This document shows positions 52,912 to 62,383 of a DNA stretch of 64,000 nt, piece by piece (position 1 is the stretch's first letter; each line of letters begins with the position of its first letter). Location of the stretch: the NCBI GenBank assembly GCA_034926605.1, contig JAYFQV010000007.1, positions 20,805-84,804 of the forward strand, written 5' to 3'. Position numbers and translations under genes: made by a program. Source of the DNA: CALXXL01 sp034926605 (GTDB taxonomy: Bacteria > Verrucomicrobiota > Lentisphaeria > Victivallales > Victivallaceae). The notes beneath the pieces are model-generated. The model saw only the letters and a list, made by a program, of their open reading frames with translations, was not told the DNA's origin and made no database searches.

Positions 52912-54890
52912 AGTTCGTAAGGCTCAAGCCGCAGCACCTGCTCGCCGGACAGCCGGAAGCGGTATTCGACCGGTCTGCCGGTCGGGTTGATCGCGGCCAG
53001 CGCGGTTTCATCTCCTTTGCGCAGGATGTAAACGTCGGGAAGCCCCTCCGGATGTTCGACGGTTCCGCCTTCGAAACGCTCCGCCTTTGCCGCGAAGCGG
53101 GTGAATCCGGCGATCGCTTCCAGCGCCGAAGCGTCCAGCGCATGCGCCTGCCATATCGATATGCCGTGCAGCCCGGAATTCAGAAAAGCACGCGCCAGCC
53201 GTACCTTGAAACGATGGGGAGCAAACCCGCCCGACTGCCGGACGTCGAATCCCCACAGGTAGGCTTCGGCCGGGATGAATTTCGCTTCGCCGCCCATGAT
53301 AGACGCCATGTGCGCAAGTTCTTCCATCGAACCCTGATAGCCGGCCCCGGCCCAGTCGATGCCTTGCCTCGCCATGTCCGGCCAGTCAACCGCGTAGCGT
53401 TCGCGGGTGAGGCCCTTGCGTGGCCCGGAATCATACTGGTAGCCGGAATAGACCTTGAACTTCGCCTCGGGCCAAAGTTCGCGGACGGCTTCGGCGGATA
53501 GGCGAGCCACATCGCTGCTCAGGCGGCAGTTGAATTCTATCCATTCTTTGCGCATTTTCGGCAGGTCGGCGGGAGTAGGAGTTTTGCCTCCGCAATATTG
53601 GCGGCCGAACTCGGCGAGCGCGTAGTCCGAAAGGTCGCCGGCGATGCGGTCCGGTTTGAAAGCGCCGGTTTCGGCGTCATAAACCACCACATCCTCCGGC
53701 TTGCCGCCGGAGAGGTGCAGCAGATATTGCCTGAGCGCGGCCTTATATGCCGCCGGATGATCCGCCCAGCAACGCAGCGACTTGGGAAGCTTCGCGCACT
53801 CCGGTGTAACCGGATGGTTGTTGTAATAGTCCATCATTTTTGAGGTGAAAAATGCGACACCGACGGTGAAGCCCCGGCTTCTTGCATAATCGTGCACCGT
53901 GTTCTGCCGGATCGATCCGTCCGCCAGCTCGCCTTCCATCGCGTAGAAACTGTTGACTCCGGCACGGGCCAGCGCATCCACGAACAGCGGCACATACTTT
54001 GGTTCCAGCCCGGTGAAGTACCATACCGCGACCGGCACTTCTGCCGTTGCTCCTTTCGGTTCAACATATTCCACCGCCAGCGTTCGGGTGCGTAGCGGCG
54101 AGCCGTTTTCGACCGCCTCAATTTTCAGTTCGCGGTGGTTGGCGCCCGGCCGCACCGCCAAAGGTATCCAAATCGAAGCCATTGCTGAATAGTCGCGTGC
54201 CGGAAAGGTCAACAGGGAAGTTCCGTCCGCTGACTCGATCTTATCGGGATATGCGGTCAGATTGTCCGGCGGCAGCGCCGGAGCGGTTCCGTCGGGGCAC
54301 CCGGTGACTTCCACTCCGGAAAGCCGCAGTTGCAGTACGCCGTCAAGGTTCAGCCGGGGAAGCTCGACGAACAGAAGTTGCTCGCCGTCGGTGAGGTATA
54401 TCGGATTCATGCGCGGCCACACCTGAATCGGGTCCGGCTCGGCGTCGATTCGCGGTTCGAGGCCGGTCTGTTCAAAGAAGCGCAAATTTTTTACCCGCAG
54501 AGTTACCCGACTGCCGGGGCTGTTTTCGATCCAGAAATTGAATCCACTCAGCGTGTCGCCCGGTTTTACCTCCGCGCCGGAGAGCGGCTTGAGTGCGGTC
54601 AGCGGCAGTCTTGTGGTGTACCACTTGTTTGACTCGAACACGCTGAGCGCGTTGTCGCTGCCGTAGAAGACGAACACTTCAGTGCTTTTTTTTCGCGTGA
54701 ATCCGAAGGCCGCGTAGCGCGGCGGACGGGAGAACTCCGCCTGCCATTCAAATTCTACCGCGCTGTTTGCGGAAACCGTCTCATCGAGCGTACCGACGAC
54801 CGCGATCTTGCGGTCGTCGCCGGTCTGTTCGAATTCCGCTCCCGAGGCGACGGCTGCCGCCGCCAGTAATGCAGCCAACCATTTCTTCAT
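52893..54890 (-). CDS. Large secreted TIM-barrel-like protein with extra N-terminal domain
   Basis: This 665-residue protein has a signal peptide (about 1-17), a beta-sandwich-like carbohydrate-binding-type domain (about 20-150), then the same architecture as the gene at 37525: beta domain, barrel with AGVNSFYAM, VVYDAETGAFK, VYSGYQYD, YAVDW, IPAEAYLWGF, and a C-terminal beta domain (AINPTGR). The start at 54890 overlaps the MATE stop (ATGA). It is likely a glycan-active enzyme; no tested family is recognised. Confidence 0.75.
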   Translation of the reverse strand: MKKWLAALLAAAAVASGAEFEQTGDDRKIAVVGTLDETVSANSAVEFEWQAEFSRPPRYAAFGFTRKKSTEVFVFYGSDNALSVFESNKWYTTRLPLTALKPLSGAEVKPGDTLSGFNFWIENSPGSRVTLRVKNLRFFEQTGLEPRIDAEPDPIQVWPRMNPIYLTDGEQLLFVELPRLNLDGVLQLRLSGVEVTGCPDGTAPALPPDNLTAYPDKIESADGTSLLTFPARDYSAMASIWIPLAVRPGANHRELKIEAVENGSPLRTRTLAVEYVEPKGATAEVPVAVWYFTGLEPKYVPLFVDALARAGVNSFYAMEGELADGSIRQNTVHDYARSRGFTVGVAFFTSKMMDYYNNHPVTPECAKLPKSLRCWADHPAAYKAALRQYLLHLSGGKPEDVVVYDAETGAFKPDRIAGDLSDYALAEFGRQYCGGKTPTPADLPKMRKEWIEFNCRLSSDVARLSAEAVRELWPEAKFKVYSGYQYDSGPRKGLTRERYAVDWPDMARQGIDWAGAGYQGSMEELAHMASIMGGEAKFIPAEAYLWGFDVRQSGGFAPHRFKVRLARAFLNSGLHGISIWQAHALDASALEAIAGFTRFAAKAERFEGGTVEHPEGLPDVYILRKGDETALAAINPTGRPVEYRFRLSGEQVLRLEPYELYCEQR

Positions 54891-56308
54891 TCCGTGGCCT
54901 GTTCCTTTCTTCGTTGCACGAGTTCTATATTGCGCCACCGGCCGGAGCGGAAGCGCCACAGGATCATGCCGGCCTCGAACAGGCCGTAGACGGTCAGGAA
55001 ATACCATATCTGGGTTACCGAACCATGCAGTTTTTCAACGATAAGCCAAATGCCGGGAACCATGATGAGCCATTGTCCTCCGGTGACGATCAGAAAGATG
55101 AACAAGGTGTCCCCCGCGCCGCGCAGACCGCCCATGAACACATATTTTATGGAATCGGTCAGGTTGAACACCGCGGCGCACGCTAAAATGGTGCCGCACA
55201 TGGATACCACACTGCCGAAGTCGGCGTCGCCGCCGATGTCGGGAGCGAAGAGTTCGGCTAGAAAATCCGGGAACACAAGATATACCGTTCCGCACAACAG
55301 CATGTAGATAAAGCTGAGCCGCCACGCGCAGTATACCGCCTTCTGGGCCACTGCCCGTCGACCGCGACCGATGTACTGGCCAGTCACGATCGCAGTGGCG
55401 TCGGAAACGCCCAGCAGCGGAGAAAACGAAAAATTGTTGACCGACAGCGCGATGGTGGTGGCCGCGGTCGCTTCCACCGAGATAGCGCCCACCTTGATGC
55501 ACATGAACGTAAATGCGGCAACTTCCGCGAAAACCTGGGTGCCGGACGGTGTGCCGTACAGCATGATTTTACGGATATATTCCCATTTAATCGCGAATTT
55601 GCGGCGGGTCGGGTATAGTTTCTGGTCGGTCAGGAAAAACAGCAGCGCCACGCAGAGCAGCGAGAATCCGCCGGCGATGGTGGTGGCCAGGCCGCCGCCA
55701 TAGATGCCCAGTTTGGGCGCACCCCAATTGCCGAAGATCAACATGTAGTCCAGCACAATGTTCAACGCGCAGGACAGCGTGTTGAACACCCCGGACGGCC
55801 AGGTGATGCCGCGTCCGGAAAAGAAGCAGAACATCGGAACTGCCAGGCATGCGAACGCGCCGCTGAAATGCAGTCCGTGCAAATATTCCAGCGAGGGCAG
55901 CAGCAACTCCGGCCTCATCCCGCTGTTTACGATGATCCACCGCCCCAGCAGCGGAGTTCCTATTATCACCGCTATCGCTCCTGCCATTCCCAGCCAGATG
56001 CCGTTCCAGGCGGCGCGGACACAGCCGGGATGGTCGCCGGAGCCGTACAATTGAGCCACCAGCGGCGAGGTGAACCCCACGATGCCGGTGAATATGCAGA
56101 ACATCGAAAAATACATCAGCCCCACCGGCATTGCCGCCGCCACCAGAACGGTTCCGGCGTGGGCGAGGAACAGCCGGTCGCAGAACAGCATGATCACATG
56201 GCTGGCGCTCATCACCACCAGCGGCGATGCAACCTTCACTATCTCAAGGTAGCCGCCCTTGCCGAATATCTGTTCGCGGGAGAGAATACTGTATTTTCGT
56301 GAACGCAT
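54887..56308 (-). CDS. MATE family efflux transporter
   Basis: This 473-residue protein has about twelve membrane helices in two six-helix halves, as in NorM/DinF-type transporters: PLVVMSASHVIMLFCDRLFLAHAG at the start, FTGIVGFTSPLVAQLYGSG and the second-half GVSDATAIVTGQYIGRG. It exports small molecules in exchange for Na+ or H+. No ribosome site is seen before the ATG. The second half holds Gly-rich GQYIGRGRRAVAQ loops. Coupled with the hydrolase-like gene behind it. Confidence 0.9.
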   Translation of the reverse strand: MRSRKYSILSREQIFGKGGYLEIVKVASPLVVMSASHVIMLFCDRLFLAHAGTVLVAAAMPVGLMYFSMFCIFTGIVGFTSPLVAQLYGSGDHPGCVRAAWNGIWLGMAGAIAVIIGTPLLGRWIIVNSGMRPELLLPSLEYLHGLHFSGAFACLAVPMFCFFSGRGITWPSGVFNTLSCALNIVLDYMLIFGNWGAPKLGIYGGGLATTIAGGFSLLCVALLFFLTDQKLYPTRRKFAIKWEYIRKIMLYGTPSGTQVFAEVAAFTFMCIKVGAISVEATAATTIALSVNNFSFSPLLGVSDATAIVTGQYIGRGRRAVAQKAVYCAWRLSFIYMLLCGTVYLVFPDFLAELFAPDIGGDADFGSVVSMCGTILACAAVFNLTDSIKYVFMGGLRGAGDTLFIFLIVTGGQWLIMVPGIWLIVEKLHGSVTQIWYFLTVYGLFEAGMILWRFRSGRWRNIELVQRRKEQATE

Positions 56309-56346
56309 AGATTGAATGTTACTTATGTAAAATTTATTATGGAGAT

Positions 56347-56379
56347 AAAAAAGGGGGGAAAGCCTTGCGGCCTTCCCCC
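56347..56379 (-). terminator. Terminator of the two LA_2272-like genes
   Basis: On the minus strand GGGGGAAGGCC pairs with GGCTTTCCCCCC over a short loop, followed by a T run (56347-56352). Confidence 0.85.
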
Positions 56380-56394
56380 GCAGGAACTTCGTGT

Positions 56395-57123
56395 TTACCA
56401 GTTAAAGTTTACGAACGGCATGAAAGGAATCGGACCGTTCTTGATCACGTTGATCAGCCCCACCTGGCAGGAGGTGTCGTCGGCGACGTTGATCAGACCG
56501 AACTGGAGACCGGTGCAGCTCTTGACCTTGTTGAAAGCTACCGAGGTCTGGAAGCCGGTCAGGGTGCCGCGGGTGACGGAAATCAGCCCGCAGAACTGGA
56601 TGCCGTTGAGATCGCCGTTGGCATATCCGACACCGACCGAGGTCTGGAAGCCGTCGAAATTCTTGGAGACACTGGCGAGCGCCGATGCCTGAAGCCCGAG
56701 GAAATCCTTGGACACGGTTACAGCGGCGGCCTGGAGACCGGTGAGATTGCCGGCAACGCCAAAGGCGAGGGAACCCTGGATGCCTTCGAACGACTCGCTG
56801 TTCAAGTTGCCTATCCAGCTGCCCTGGATACCCTGCATCGTCTTGCAGTTGTTGAGAATCCAGCTGCCCTGGGCGCCGCGGATGTAGGCGGTGCCGGAGT
56901 AGAAGAAGCTGGCTTCGAGGCCATAGACGCGGCCGAGACCGTTGGTGACCGGAAGCCCGGCCTTGATACCGTAGACGTTGCTCTTGACTATGCTGCTGGG
57001 CTGGTCAAGCACAATGCCCACCTGGAAAATCGTGTACTGATCGGCCGGGGTGGGAGCCTGCTCTTCGCCGGCCATCAGGTTGACCGCCAGGAAAGCGGCC
57101 GCCAAAGACATGATTCTTTTCAT
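56395..57123 (-). CDS. LA_2272-like surface repeat protein
   Basis: This 242-residue protein has a signal peptide (1-18) and a chain of short repeats with the pattern G-hydrophobic-Q-x-(A/S/G)...N (GLQAAAV, GIQGSWI, GLQFGLINVA). Such repeats mark LA_2272-type surface proteins in Leptospira and PVC bacteria. It ends NGPIPFMPFVNFNW, with a terminal aromatic residue as in outer-membrane beta barrels. It lies 14 bases after its shorter paralogue. Confidence 0.75.
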   Translation of the reverse strand: MKRIMSLAAAFLAVNLMAGEEQAPTPADQYTIFQVGIVLDQPSSIVKSNVYGIKAGLPVTNGLGRVYGLEASFFYSGTAYIRGAQGSWILNNCKTMQGIQGSWIGNLNSESFEGIQGSLAFGVAGNLTGLQAAAVTVSKDFLGLQASALASVSKNFDGFQTSVGVGYANGDLNGIQFCGLISVTRGTLTGFQTSVAFNKVKSCTGLQFGLINVADDTSCQVGLINVIKNGPIPFMPFVNFNW

Positions 57124-57137
57124 ATTTCGTTCCCTTT

Positions 57138-57626
57138 TTAGAATTTGAAGTTGAGGACAGGAAGCAACGGAATCGGAGCATCCTCAATGTAGTTCAGGAT
57201 GCCGACTTGGAAAGAGGTGTGTTTGGCGTAGTTGAAAACGCCGAGCTGAAGTCCGTCCAGGTCGTCGACAAAGTTGACGATCGCAAACTGCAGGCCCTGG
57301 ATTTTCTTGCCCATGGTCATGATGATGGAAGTCTGGACACCTTCGACATTGTCGGTCAGCGACCCGAGCACCGATGCCTCAAGTCCGTAAACCGGTGCGC
57401 CGACGCCGAACGGGGCTCCGGCCTTGATACCGAAAGTTTCGGTAGTGGCGGCCGTGGGCGGCGTATTGAACCAGAAAGTAAGCATTATTACTTCATAATC
57501 GGGAGTGGCGGCGGGTGCTTTCTGGTTGACAACCACCACGTTGTACTCCCCTGGCGCGACTTCGTCGGCAGCGACCGGCAGCGCGCCGAACGCAGCGAGC
57601 GCAAACAGCAAAAACCATTTTTTCAT
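57138..57626 (-). CDS. LA_2272-like surface repeat protein, short paralogue
   Basis: A 162-residue protein with a signal peptide (about 1-20) and the same repeat style (GVQTSII, GLQFAIVNF, GLQLGVFNY). It ends DAPIPLLPVLNFKF, nearly the same tail as the next gene. It looks like a shorter tandem duplicate. Confidence 0.75.
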   Translation of the reverse strand: MKKWFLLFALAAFGALPVAADEVAPGEYNVVVVNQKAPAATPDYEVIMLTFWFNTPPTAATTETFGIKAGAPFGVGAPVYGLEASVLGSLTDNVEGVQTSIIMTMGKKIQGLQFAIVNFVDDLDGLQLGVFNYAKHTSFQVGILNYIEDAPIPLLPVLNFKF

Positions 57627-57685
57627 AGTCCGTCTCCTTGTTGCGGTTATAGACTAATTTACACGCCAGTCATGGAAAAGCAAGC

Positions 57686-57710
57686 GTTTTCACGGCAAAA
57701 ACGTGAAAAC
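57686..57710. repeat. Perfect inverted repeat
   Basis: GTTTTCACG (57686-57694) and CGTGAAAAC (57702-57710) over a seven-base loop, with partly paired AAGCG/CGCTT flanks. It lies between the divergent LA_2272-like and rpmF units. It may be an operator or mRNA hairpin; there is no T run. Confidence 0.6.
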
Positions 57711-57809
57711 CCCGCTTGATTTCGCAAATAAATGGCCGTTGTTATCGGTTGTCAGCTCCTCGCATGTCCCAATCGTCGGACGGAGGCCCTTCTTTTTTAA
57801 TGCGCAGAC

Positions 57810-57837
57810 TTGCAAAATATCAATTCCGATGTATATT
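57810..57837 (+). promoter_or_regulatory. Promoter of the rpmF operon
   Basis: TTGCAA (57810-57815) and TATATT (57832-57837) with 16 bases between, identical boxes and spacing to those before uvrA and metK. The leader is about 60 bases. Confidence 0.7.
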
Positions 57838-57904
57838 TTCTGTCTATGTCACCGCATTTTTGATGATTTTGGCGAATTACATAACTTTCAAGGAGTTTTG
57901 AAAA

Positions 57905-58081
57905 ATGGCAGTACCGAAACGTAAAACCTCTAAAATGAAGAAGCGCCAGCGCAAGGCCGCGAACCGCTACGAGGGAGTCCAGCCCACTTTCTGCACCAAT
58001 TGCAACTCTCCGGTGGAACCCCATCGCGTCTGCAAGGCCTGCGGCACTTACAAGGGCAAACAGGTCATCACGGTCGAATAA
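57905..58081 (+). CDS. rpmF: Ribosomal protein bL32
   Basis: This 58-residue protein begins MAVPKRKTSKMKKRQRKAA, with a zinc-binding pair CTNC...CKAC. It belongs to the large ribosomal subunit. AAGGAG lies 9 bases upstream. It heads the well-known rpmF-plsX-fabH arrangement. Confidence 0.97.
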   Translation: MAVPKRKTSKMKKRQRKAANRYEGVQPTFCTNCNSPVEPHRVCKACGTYKGKQVITVE

Positions 58082-58095
58082 CCGGCCGGAGACTT

Positions 58096-59118
58096 ATGAT
58101 CAGGATCGCCGTCGACGCCATGGGCGGAGATTACGCGCCGGGAGTGTGCATCGAAGGCGCAGCCCGGGCGTTGTACGATTTTCCCAAGGTCGAATTGGTC
58201 TTTGTGGGGCACAAGGACAAGGTGATCTATTACCTCGAGCGCTACGGCATCGCCGGCCACAGCCGCGTGAGCGTGGTGCATGCGCCGACGGTGGTGGAGA
58301 TGTGCGAACCCTCCACCTCCAGTATTCGCGGAAAAAAAGATTCTTCCATCACCATGTGCGCCCATCTGCTGAGAGACAAGCAGGTGGATGCGATGATCAG
58401 TCCCGGACATACCGGAGCGATCGTTGCCGCGACCAAGGTGGTGGTGCGTACGCTTCCCGGTGTGAGCCGGGCGGCCTTGGCTACACCGCTTCCCCAGATA
58501 CACGGCCGTTTCATGCTGGTGGACGCCGGAGCCAACACCAACTGCACCGCGCGAAATCTGGCCGAGTTCGCGCTTATGGGCGAAGTATATACTTCCTATC
58601 TGCTTAAACTGAATTCTCCGCGGATCGGCCTTCTGAGCGTGGGCGGGGAAGACATCAAAGGAAACGATCTGACCAAGGAAGTATTCAAAGCGCTTGAGGC
58701 GATGCCGATAAACTTTGTAGGCAACGTCGAGGGCGATTCGGTATTTGAAGACGTTACCGACGTGGTCGTCACCGACGGCTTCTGCGGCAATGTTCTGCTG
58801 AAAACCAGCGAGGGGCTGGCTCATCTTATCATGCACATGATGAAAGATGCGCTGACCAAGAATCCGGTGCGCGTCACCGGCGCGCTGCTTGCGAAAAGCG
58901 CATTTCGCGAACTGAAAAATTACAGCGACCCCTCCGAAGTCGGCGGGGCGCCGCTGCTGGGGCTCAACGGCATCTGCATCATCGGGCACGGTTCGAGCAA
59001 TCCGACCGCGGTGCGCAACGCCATCCGTCTTGCCGCCGAGTGCTATGAATTCCGCCTCAATGAAAAAATCACACAGCGTATTGATGAGTGCAAAGAGATT
59101 CTCGACGAACTCCAGTAG
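58096..59118 (+). CDS. plsX: Phosphate acyltransferase PlsX
   Basis: This 340-residue protein turns acyl-ACP into acyl-phosphate for phospholipid synthesis. Family landmarks are AVDAMGGDYAPG, SRVSVVHAP and KKDSSI, GHTGAIVAA, VDAGAN and GDDIKGN-like text. GGAG stands 7 bases before the ATG at 58096. The upstream in-frame extension overlaps rpmF and is not real. Confidence 0.95.
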   Translation: MIRIAVDAMGGDYAPGVCIEGAARALYDFPKVELVFVGHKDKVIYYLERYGIAGHSRVSVVHAPTVVEMCEPSTSSIRGKKDSSITMCAHLLRDKQVDAMISPGHTGAIVAATKVVVRTLPGVSRAALATPLPQIHGRFMLVDAGANTNCTARNLAEFALMGEVYTSYLLKLNSPRIGLLSVGGEDIKGNDLTKEVFKALEAMPINFVGNVEGDSVFEDVTDVVVTDGFCGNVLLKTSEGLAHLIMHMMKDALTKNPVRVTGALLAKSAFRELKNYSDPSEVGGAPLLGLNGICIIGHGSSNPTAVRNAIRLAAECYEFRLNEKITQRIDECKEILDELQ

Positions 59119-59149
59119 GCTGCAATCAACATAGGGAGCAAACCTTCTC

Positions 59150-60130
59150 ATGGGTATCAGAATAATTTCCACCGGCCGCTACCTGCCGGAACGTGTGCTG
59201 ACCAACTTCGATCTGGAAAAAATAGTCGATACTTCCGACGAATGGATCCGTACCCGCACCGGCATCGAGGAACGCCATATCGCCGCCGACGGGCAGGCGA
59301 CCAGCGATCTCGCGGTAGAAGCTGCAAGGCGTGCATTGGAAACCGCCGGCGTAAGTCCGGATGAGATCGGGGCCATCATTGTGGCAACCGTTACCCCGGA
59401 TTATCCCGGACTGCCCAACACCGCCTGCGTGGTACAGGAAAAGCTTGGAGCGCGCAACGCGTTCTGCTTTGACGTTTCCGCCGCGTGCAGCGGGCTGGTC
59501 TATTCTATGGTTACCGCCTATACCATGATGAAGTCGATGCCGGGCGTCAAATACGCGCTGGTTTTCGGCGCCGACAAGCTTTCCAGCATAGTAAACTGGG
59601 AAGACCGCAACACCTGTGTTTTGTTCGGCGACGGCGCCGCCGCCGTACTGCTGGGCCGCGACGAGGCGATCGAGGATTCCATTCTCGGTTTCTATATGGG
59701 ATCGGCCGGGAGTTATGTCGATGCGCTTTCAACTCCCGTCGGCGGCACCCGCACCCCGCTTACTGCCGACAATCTTGTCGGGCGTTACATACACATGAAT
59801 GGCAAGGAAGTGTTCAAACTTGCGGTCAATGCGATGGTCGATTGTTCACAGCGTGTGCTCAGCGCGGCCGGTGTTACTCCCGCCGACCTGAAACTGCTGG
59901 TGCCGCATCAGGCGAATCTCCGGATACTTAACGCGGTGGAACAGAGGCTGGGGTTGCGTGAGGACCAGATGTATTTGAACGTCAACCGTTACGGCAATAC
60001 CTCATCCGCCAGCATCGGCCTGTGCCTGGATGAAATCGTGCGTTCCGGAGTTTTGCAGAAGGGCGACCTGATTCTGCTCGACGCCTTCGGCGGCGGTCTC
60101 ACATGGGGATCGATATTAATCCGCTGGTAG
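59150..60130 (+). CDS. fabH: 3-oxoacyl-ACP synthase III
   Basis: This 326-residue condensing enzyme starts fatty acid synthesis from acetyl-CoA and malonyl-ACP. The triad is visible: Cys113 in AACSGLVYS, His in VPHQANLRI and Asn in RYGNTSSASI. DEWIRTRTGIEERH and the C-terminal FGGGLTWGS are as usual. AGGGAG lies upstream. Confidence 0.97.
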   Translation: MGIRIISTGRYLPERVLTNFDLEKIVDTSDEWIRTRTGIEERHIAADGQATSDLAVEAARRALETAGVSPDEIGAIIVATVTPDYPGLPNTACVVQEKLGARNAFCFDVSAACSGLVYSMVTAYTMMKSMPGVKYALVFGADKLSSIVNWEDRNTCVLFGDGAAAVLLGRDEAIEDSILGFYMGSAGSYVDALSTPVGGTRTPLTADNLVGRYIHMNGKEVFKLAVNAMVDCSQRVLSAAGVTPADLKLLVPHQANLRILNAVEQRLGLREDQMYLNVNRYGNTSSASIGLCLDEIVRSGVLQKGDLILLDAFGGGLTWGSILIRW

Positions 60131-60132
60131 CT

Positions 60133-60160
60133 TTGCAATTGCCCTTTTGAGCGTTATATT
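60133..60160 (+). promoter_or_regulatory. metK operon promoter
   Basis: TTGCAA (60133-60138) and TATATT (60155-60160), 16 bases apart. The leader of about 34 bases is too short for a SAM riboswitch. Confidence 0.7.
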
Positions 60161-60200
60161 AATAACGAAAAATTATAACCTGAAAGGAATTTGCGGAGTC

Positions 60201-61394
60201 ATGAGCAAGATAGAATCCGAACATGTTTTTACTTCCGAATCGGTTTCGGAAGGTCATCCCGATAAAGTTTGCGATCAAATATCCGATGCGATTCTGGACG
60301 CCTGCCTTGACGCGGATCCGGAAAGTCGCGTGGCGTGTGAAACTTTGGCCACCACCGACATGGTGGTCATTTCCGGCGAGATAACCACCGCCAGTACTGT
60401 CAACTGGCAGCAGACCGCGCTGGACGTGATCAAACGCATAGGTTACACCGAGCCCAAGCTGGGTTTCAGTGCGGAGAACTGCAAGGTGATGGTGTGTCTG
60501 CATAAACAGTCGCAGGACATCTCGCAGGGGGTGACTCCCGGCTTCTCACGCGAGCAGGGTGCCGGGGATCAGGGCATGATGTACGGCTATGCCACCAACG
60601 AGACGCCGGAACTGATGCCGCCCTCGATCCTCTATGCGCACCGGATCATGCAGGAGCTTGCCACGCTGCGCAAGAGCGATCCCTCCCGTTACGGCTTTCT
60701 TAAACCGGATGCCAAGAGTCAGGTCTCCATTCATTATAAGAACGGTCGCCCGCAGCACGTCGAGGCGGTTGTGGTCTCTCATCAGCATTCGGCGGATATG
60801 GAGATCGGTACGCTGTCGAGTCTGGTTCACCAGGTGGTGCACAAGGTTATTCCGTCGTCGCTGCTTGATGACGACATCAAATACTATATCAATCCCACCG
60901 GCAAGTTTGTGCTCGGCGGGCCGCATGCCGACACCGGGTTGACCGGTCGCAAGATCATTGTCGATACCTACGGCGGAGTCGGTTCTCACGGCGGCGGCGC
61001 CTTCTCCGGTAAAGATCCGAGCAAGGTGGACCGTTCCGCCGCGTATATGTGTCGTTACATAGCCAAGAACATCGTTGCCGCCGGGCTGGCTGAAAAATGC
61101 GAGCTTCAGGTGGCTTATGCGATAGGGGTTGCCGATCCTTTGAGCATCAACGTTACCACCTATGGAACCGGGAAACTGCGCGATGACGCCATGCTCGAAA
61201 AGGTGGTGCGTCAGGTGTTCAACCTTCGTCCCGCCGCCATTCTCACGGCACTCGATCTCAAACATCCGAAAAAGAACGGCTGGAGCTATTTCGAAACCGC
61301 GAGCTACGGCCACTTCGGCCGGTTGCAGTTTCCGTGGGAGAAAACCGACCGCACCGAGGAAGTGCTCGCCGCCGCCGAACCCTTCATGAAATGA
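60201..61394 (+). CDS. metK: S-adenosylmethionine synthetase
   Basis: This 397-residue enzyme makes SAM from methionine and ATP. Landmarks are FTSESVSEGHPDKVCDQISD, GAGDQGMMYGYA, the methionine-site GGPHADTGLTGRK and GGGAFSGKDPSKVDRSAAY. I chose the ATG at 60201 because the usual N-terminus begins there. The following adenosine-kinase-like gene overlaps its stop (ATGA). Confidence 0.98.
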   Translation: MSKIESEHVFTSESVSEGHPDKVCDQISDAILDACLDADPESRVACETLATTDMVVISGEITTASTVNWQQTALDVIKRIGYTEPKLGFSAENCKVMVCLHKQSQDISQGVTPGFSREQGAGDQGMMYGYATNETPELMPPSILYAHRIMQELATLRKSDPSRYGFLKPDAKSQVSIHYKNGRPQHVEAVVVSHQHSADMEIGTLSSLVHQVVHKVIPSSLLDDDIKYYINPTGKFVLGGPHADTGLTGRKIIVDTYGGVGSHGGGAFSGKDPSKVDRSAAYMCRYIAKNIVAAGLAEKCELQVAYAIGVADPLSINVTTYGTGKLRDDAMLEKVVRQVFNLRPAAILTALDLKHPKKNGWSYFETASYGHFGRLQFPWEKTDRTEEVLAAAEPFMK

Positions 61395-62383
61395 AGACGC
61401 CGCGCATCGCCGGGATTGGCGCACCGATCGTTGATCTGGTGCTGCGCGTTTCCAGCGAGGAACTGACCCGGTTCGACTGTATCAGGGGTTCGCGCCATTT
61501 GGTCGCAGCCTCCCGAATAGACGAGATGCTGGCCGAATTCGGCCGCGCTCCGGAACTGATGCCCGGCGGATCGGTGGGCAATACCATGACCGCGCTGGCA
61601 AGATTGGGCGTGGAGTCGTTTATTCACGGTACCGCCGGGCGGGATATGTACGGCCAGTTCTATTGCGAAGAGTTCAGCAAGGCGGGCGGGCGGCTGGAGC
61701 TTATGGCGTTCAGCAATTCGCCTACCGGTCGCTGTCTGTCTCTGGTGACGCCGGATGCCGAGCGCACCATGTTTACCGCTCTGGGGGCCGCCGGAGAACC
61801 GACCGCGCCGCCGGATTTCAGCGGTTTCGACCGCGTATATTTTGAAGGATATATACTAGATCCGCCCGGGGCGGAAGCCTTGTTCGAGGCGGCGGTTGCG
61901 TCCGGTGCCAGGATTGCACTTGACTTGAGCGATTTCAGACTGGTCGAGACCCGGCGTGAGGCTATCGCCGACCTGTTGACCTCGGCGGTTGACGAGGTTT
62001 TCGCCAACCGCGTCGAGGCGGCGGCACTACTGGGAGCTGACGCCGCTCCGGAGCGGCTTGCCGCCAGACTCGGTGAATATTGTGAGACCGCGGTGGTGAC
62101 GCTGGGAGCCGAAGGTTGTGCGGTGAAAACGCCGGACGGGCGGGTGTCCGTTTATGGCGCGTTGGCGGCCGATGCGGTGGACACCACCGGGGCCGGCGAT
62201 TTGTTTCATGCCGGATTCATGTACGGCCTTGCGTATGGATGCCCGGTCGAACGCTGTGCTTTTTTCGGCGCGGTTCTGGGCGCCGAGGTGGTGAAGACCG
62301 TCGGAGCGGTCATACCTCCCGGCCGTTGGGGGGCTGCCGCGTTGAAATTGCAAATAACCAACGAGGATGGAAATGGAATATAA
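61391..62383 (+). CDS. PfkB-family kinase, probably adenosine kinase
   Basis: This 330-residue protein has the PfkB marks GGSVGNT (about 59-65) and DTTGAGDLFHAGF (anion hole and catalytic Asp). By family it could be an adenosine or sugar kinase. The position between metK and ahcY favours adenosine: AhcY releases adenosine and the kinase would clear it as AMP. The start overlaps metK by 4 bases; its end overlaps ahcY by 11. Confidence 0.85.
   Translation: MKTPRIAGIGAPIVDLVLRVSSEELTRFDCIRGSRHLVAASRIDEMLAEFGRAPELMPGGSVGNTMTALARLGVESFIHGTAGRDMYGQFYCEEFSKAGGRLELMAFSNSPTGRCLSLVTPDAERTMFTALGAAGEPTAPPDFSGFDRVYFEGYILDPPGAEALFEAAVASGARIALDLSDFRLVETRREAIADLLTSAVDEVFANRVEAAALLGADAAPERLAARLGEYCETAVVTLGAEGCAVKTPDGRVSVYGALAADAVDTTGAGDLFHAGFMYGLAYGCPVERCAFFGAVLGAEVVKTVGAVIPPGRWGAAALKLQITNEDGNGI

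Noticed and set aside
60161..60200. SAM riboswitch before metK
   Set aside because: The leader is only about 34 bases and lacks the folds of any known SAM riboswitch.
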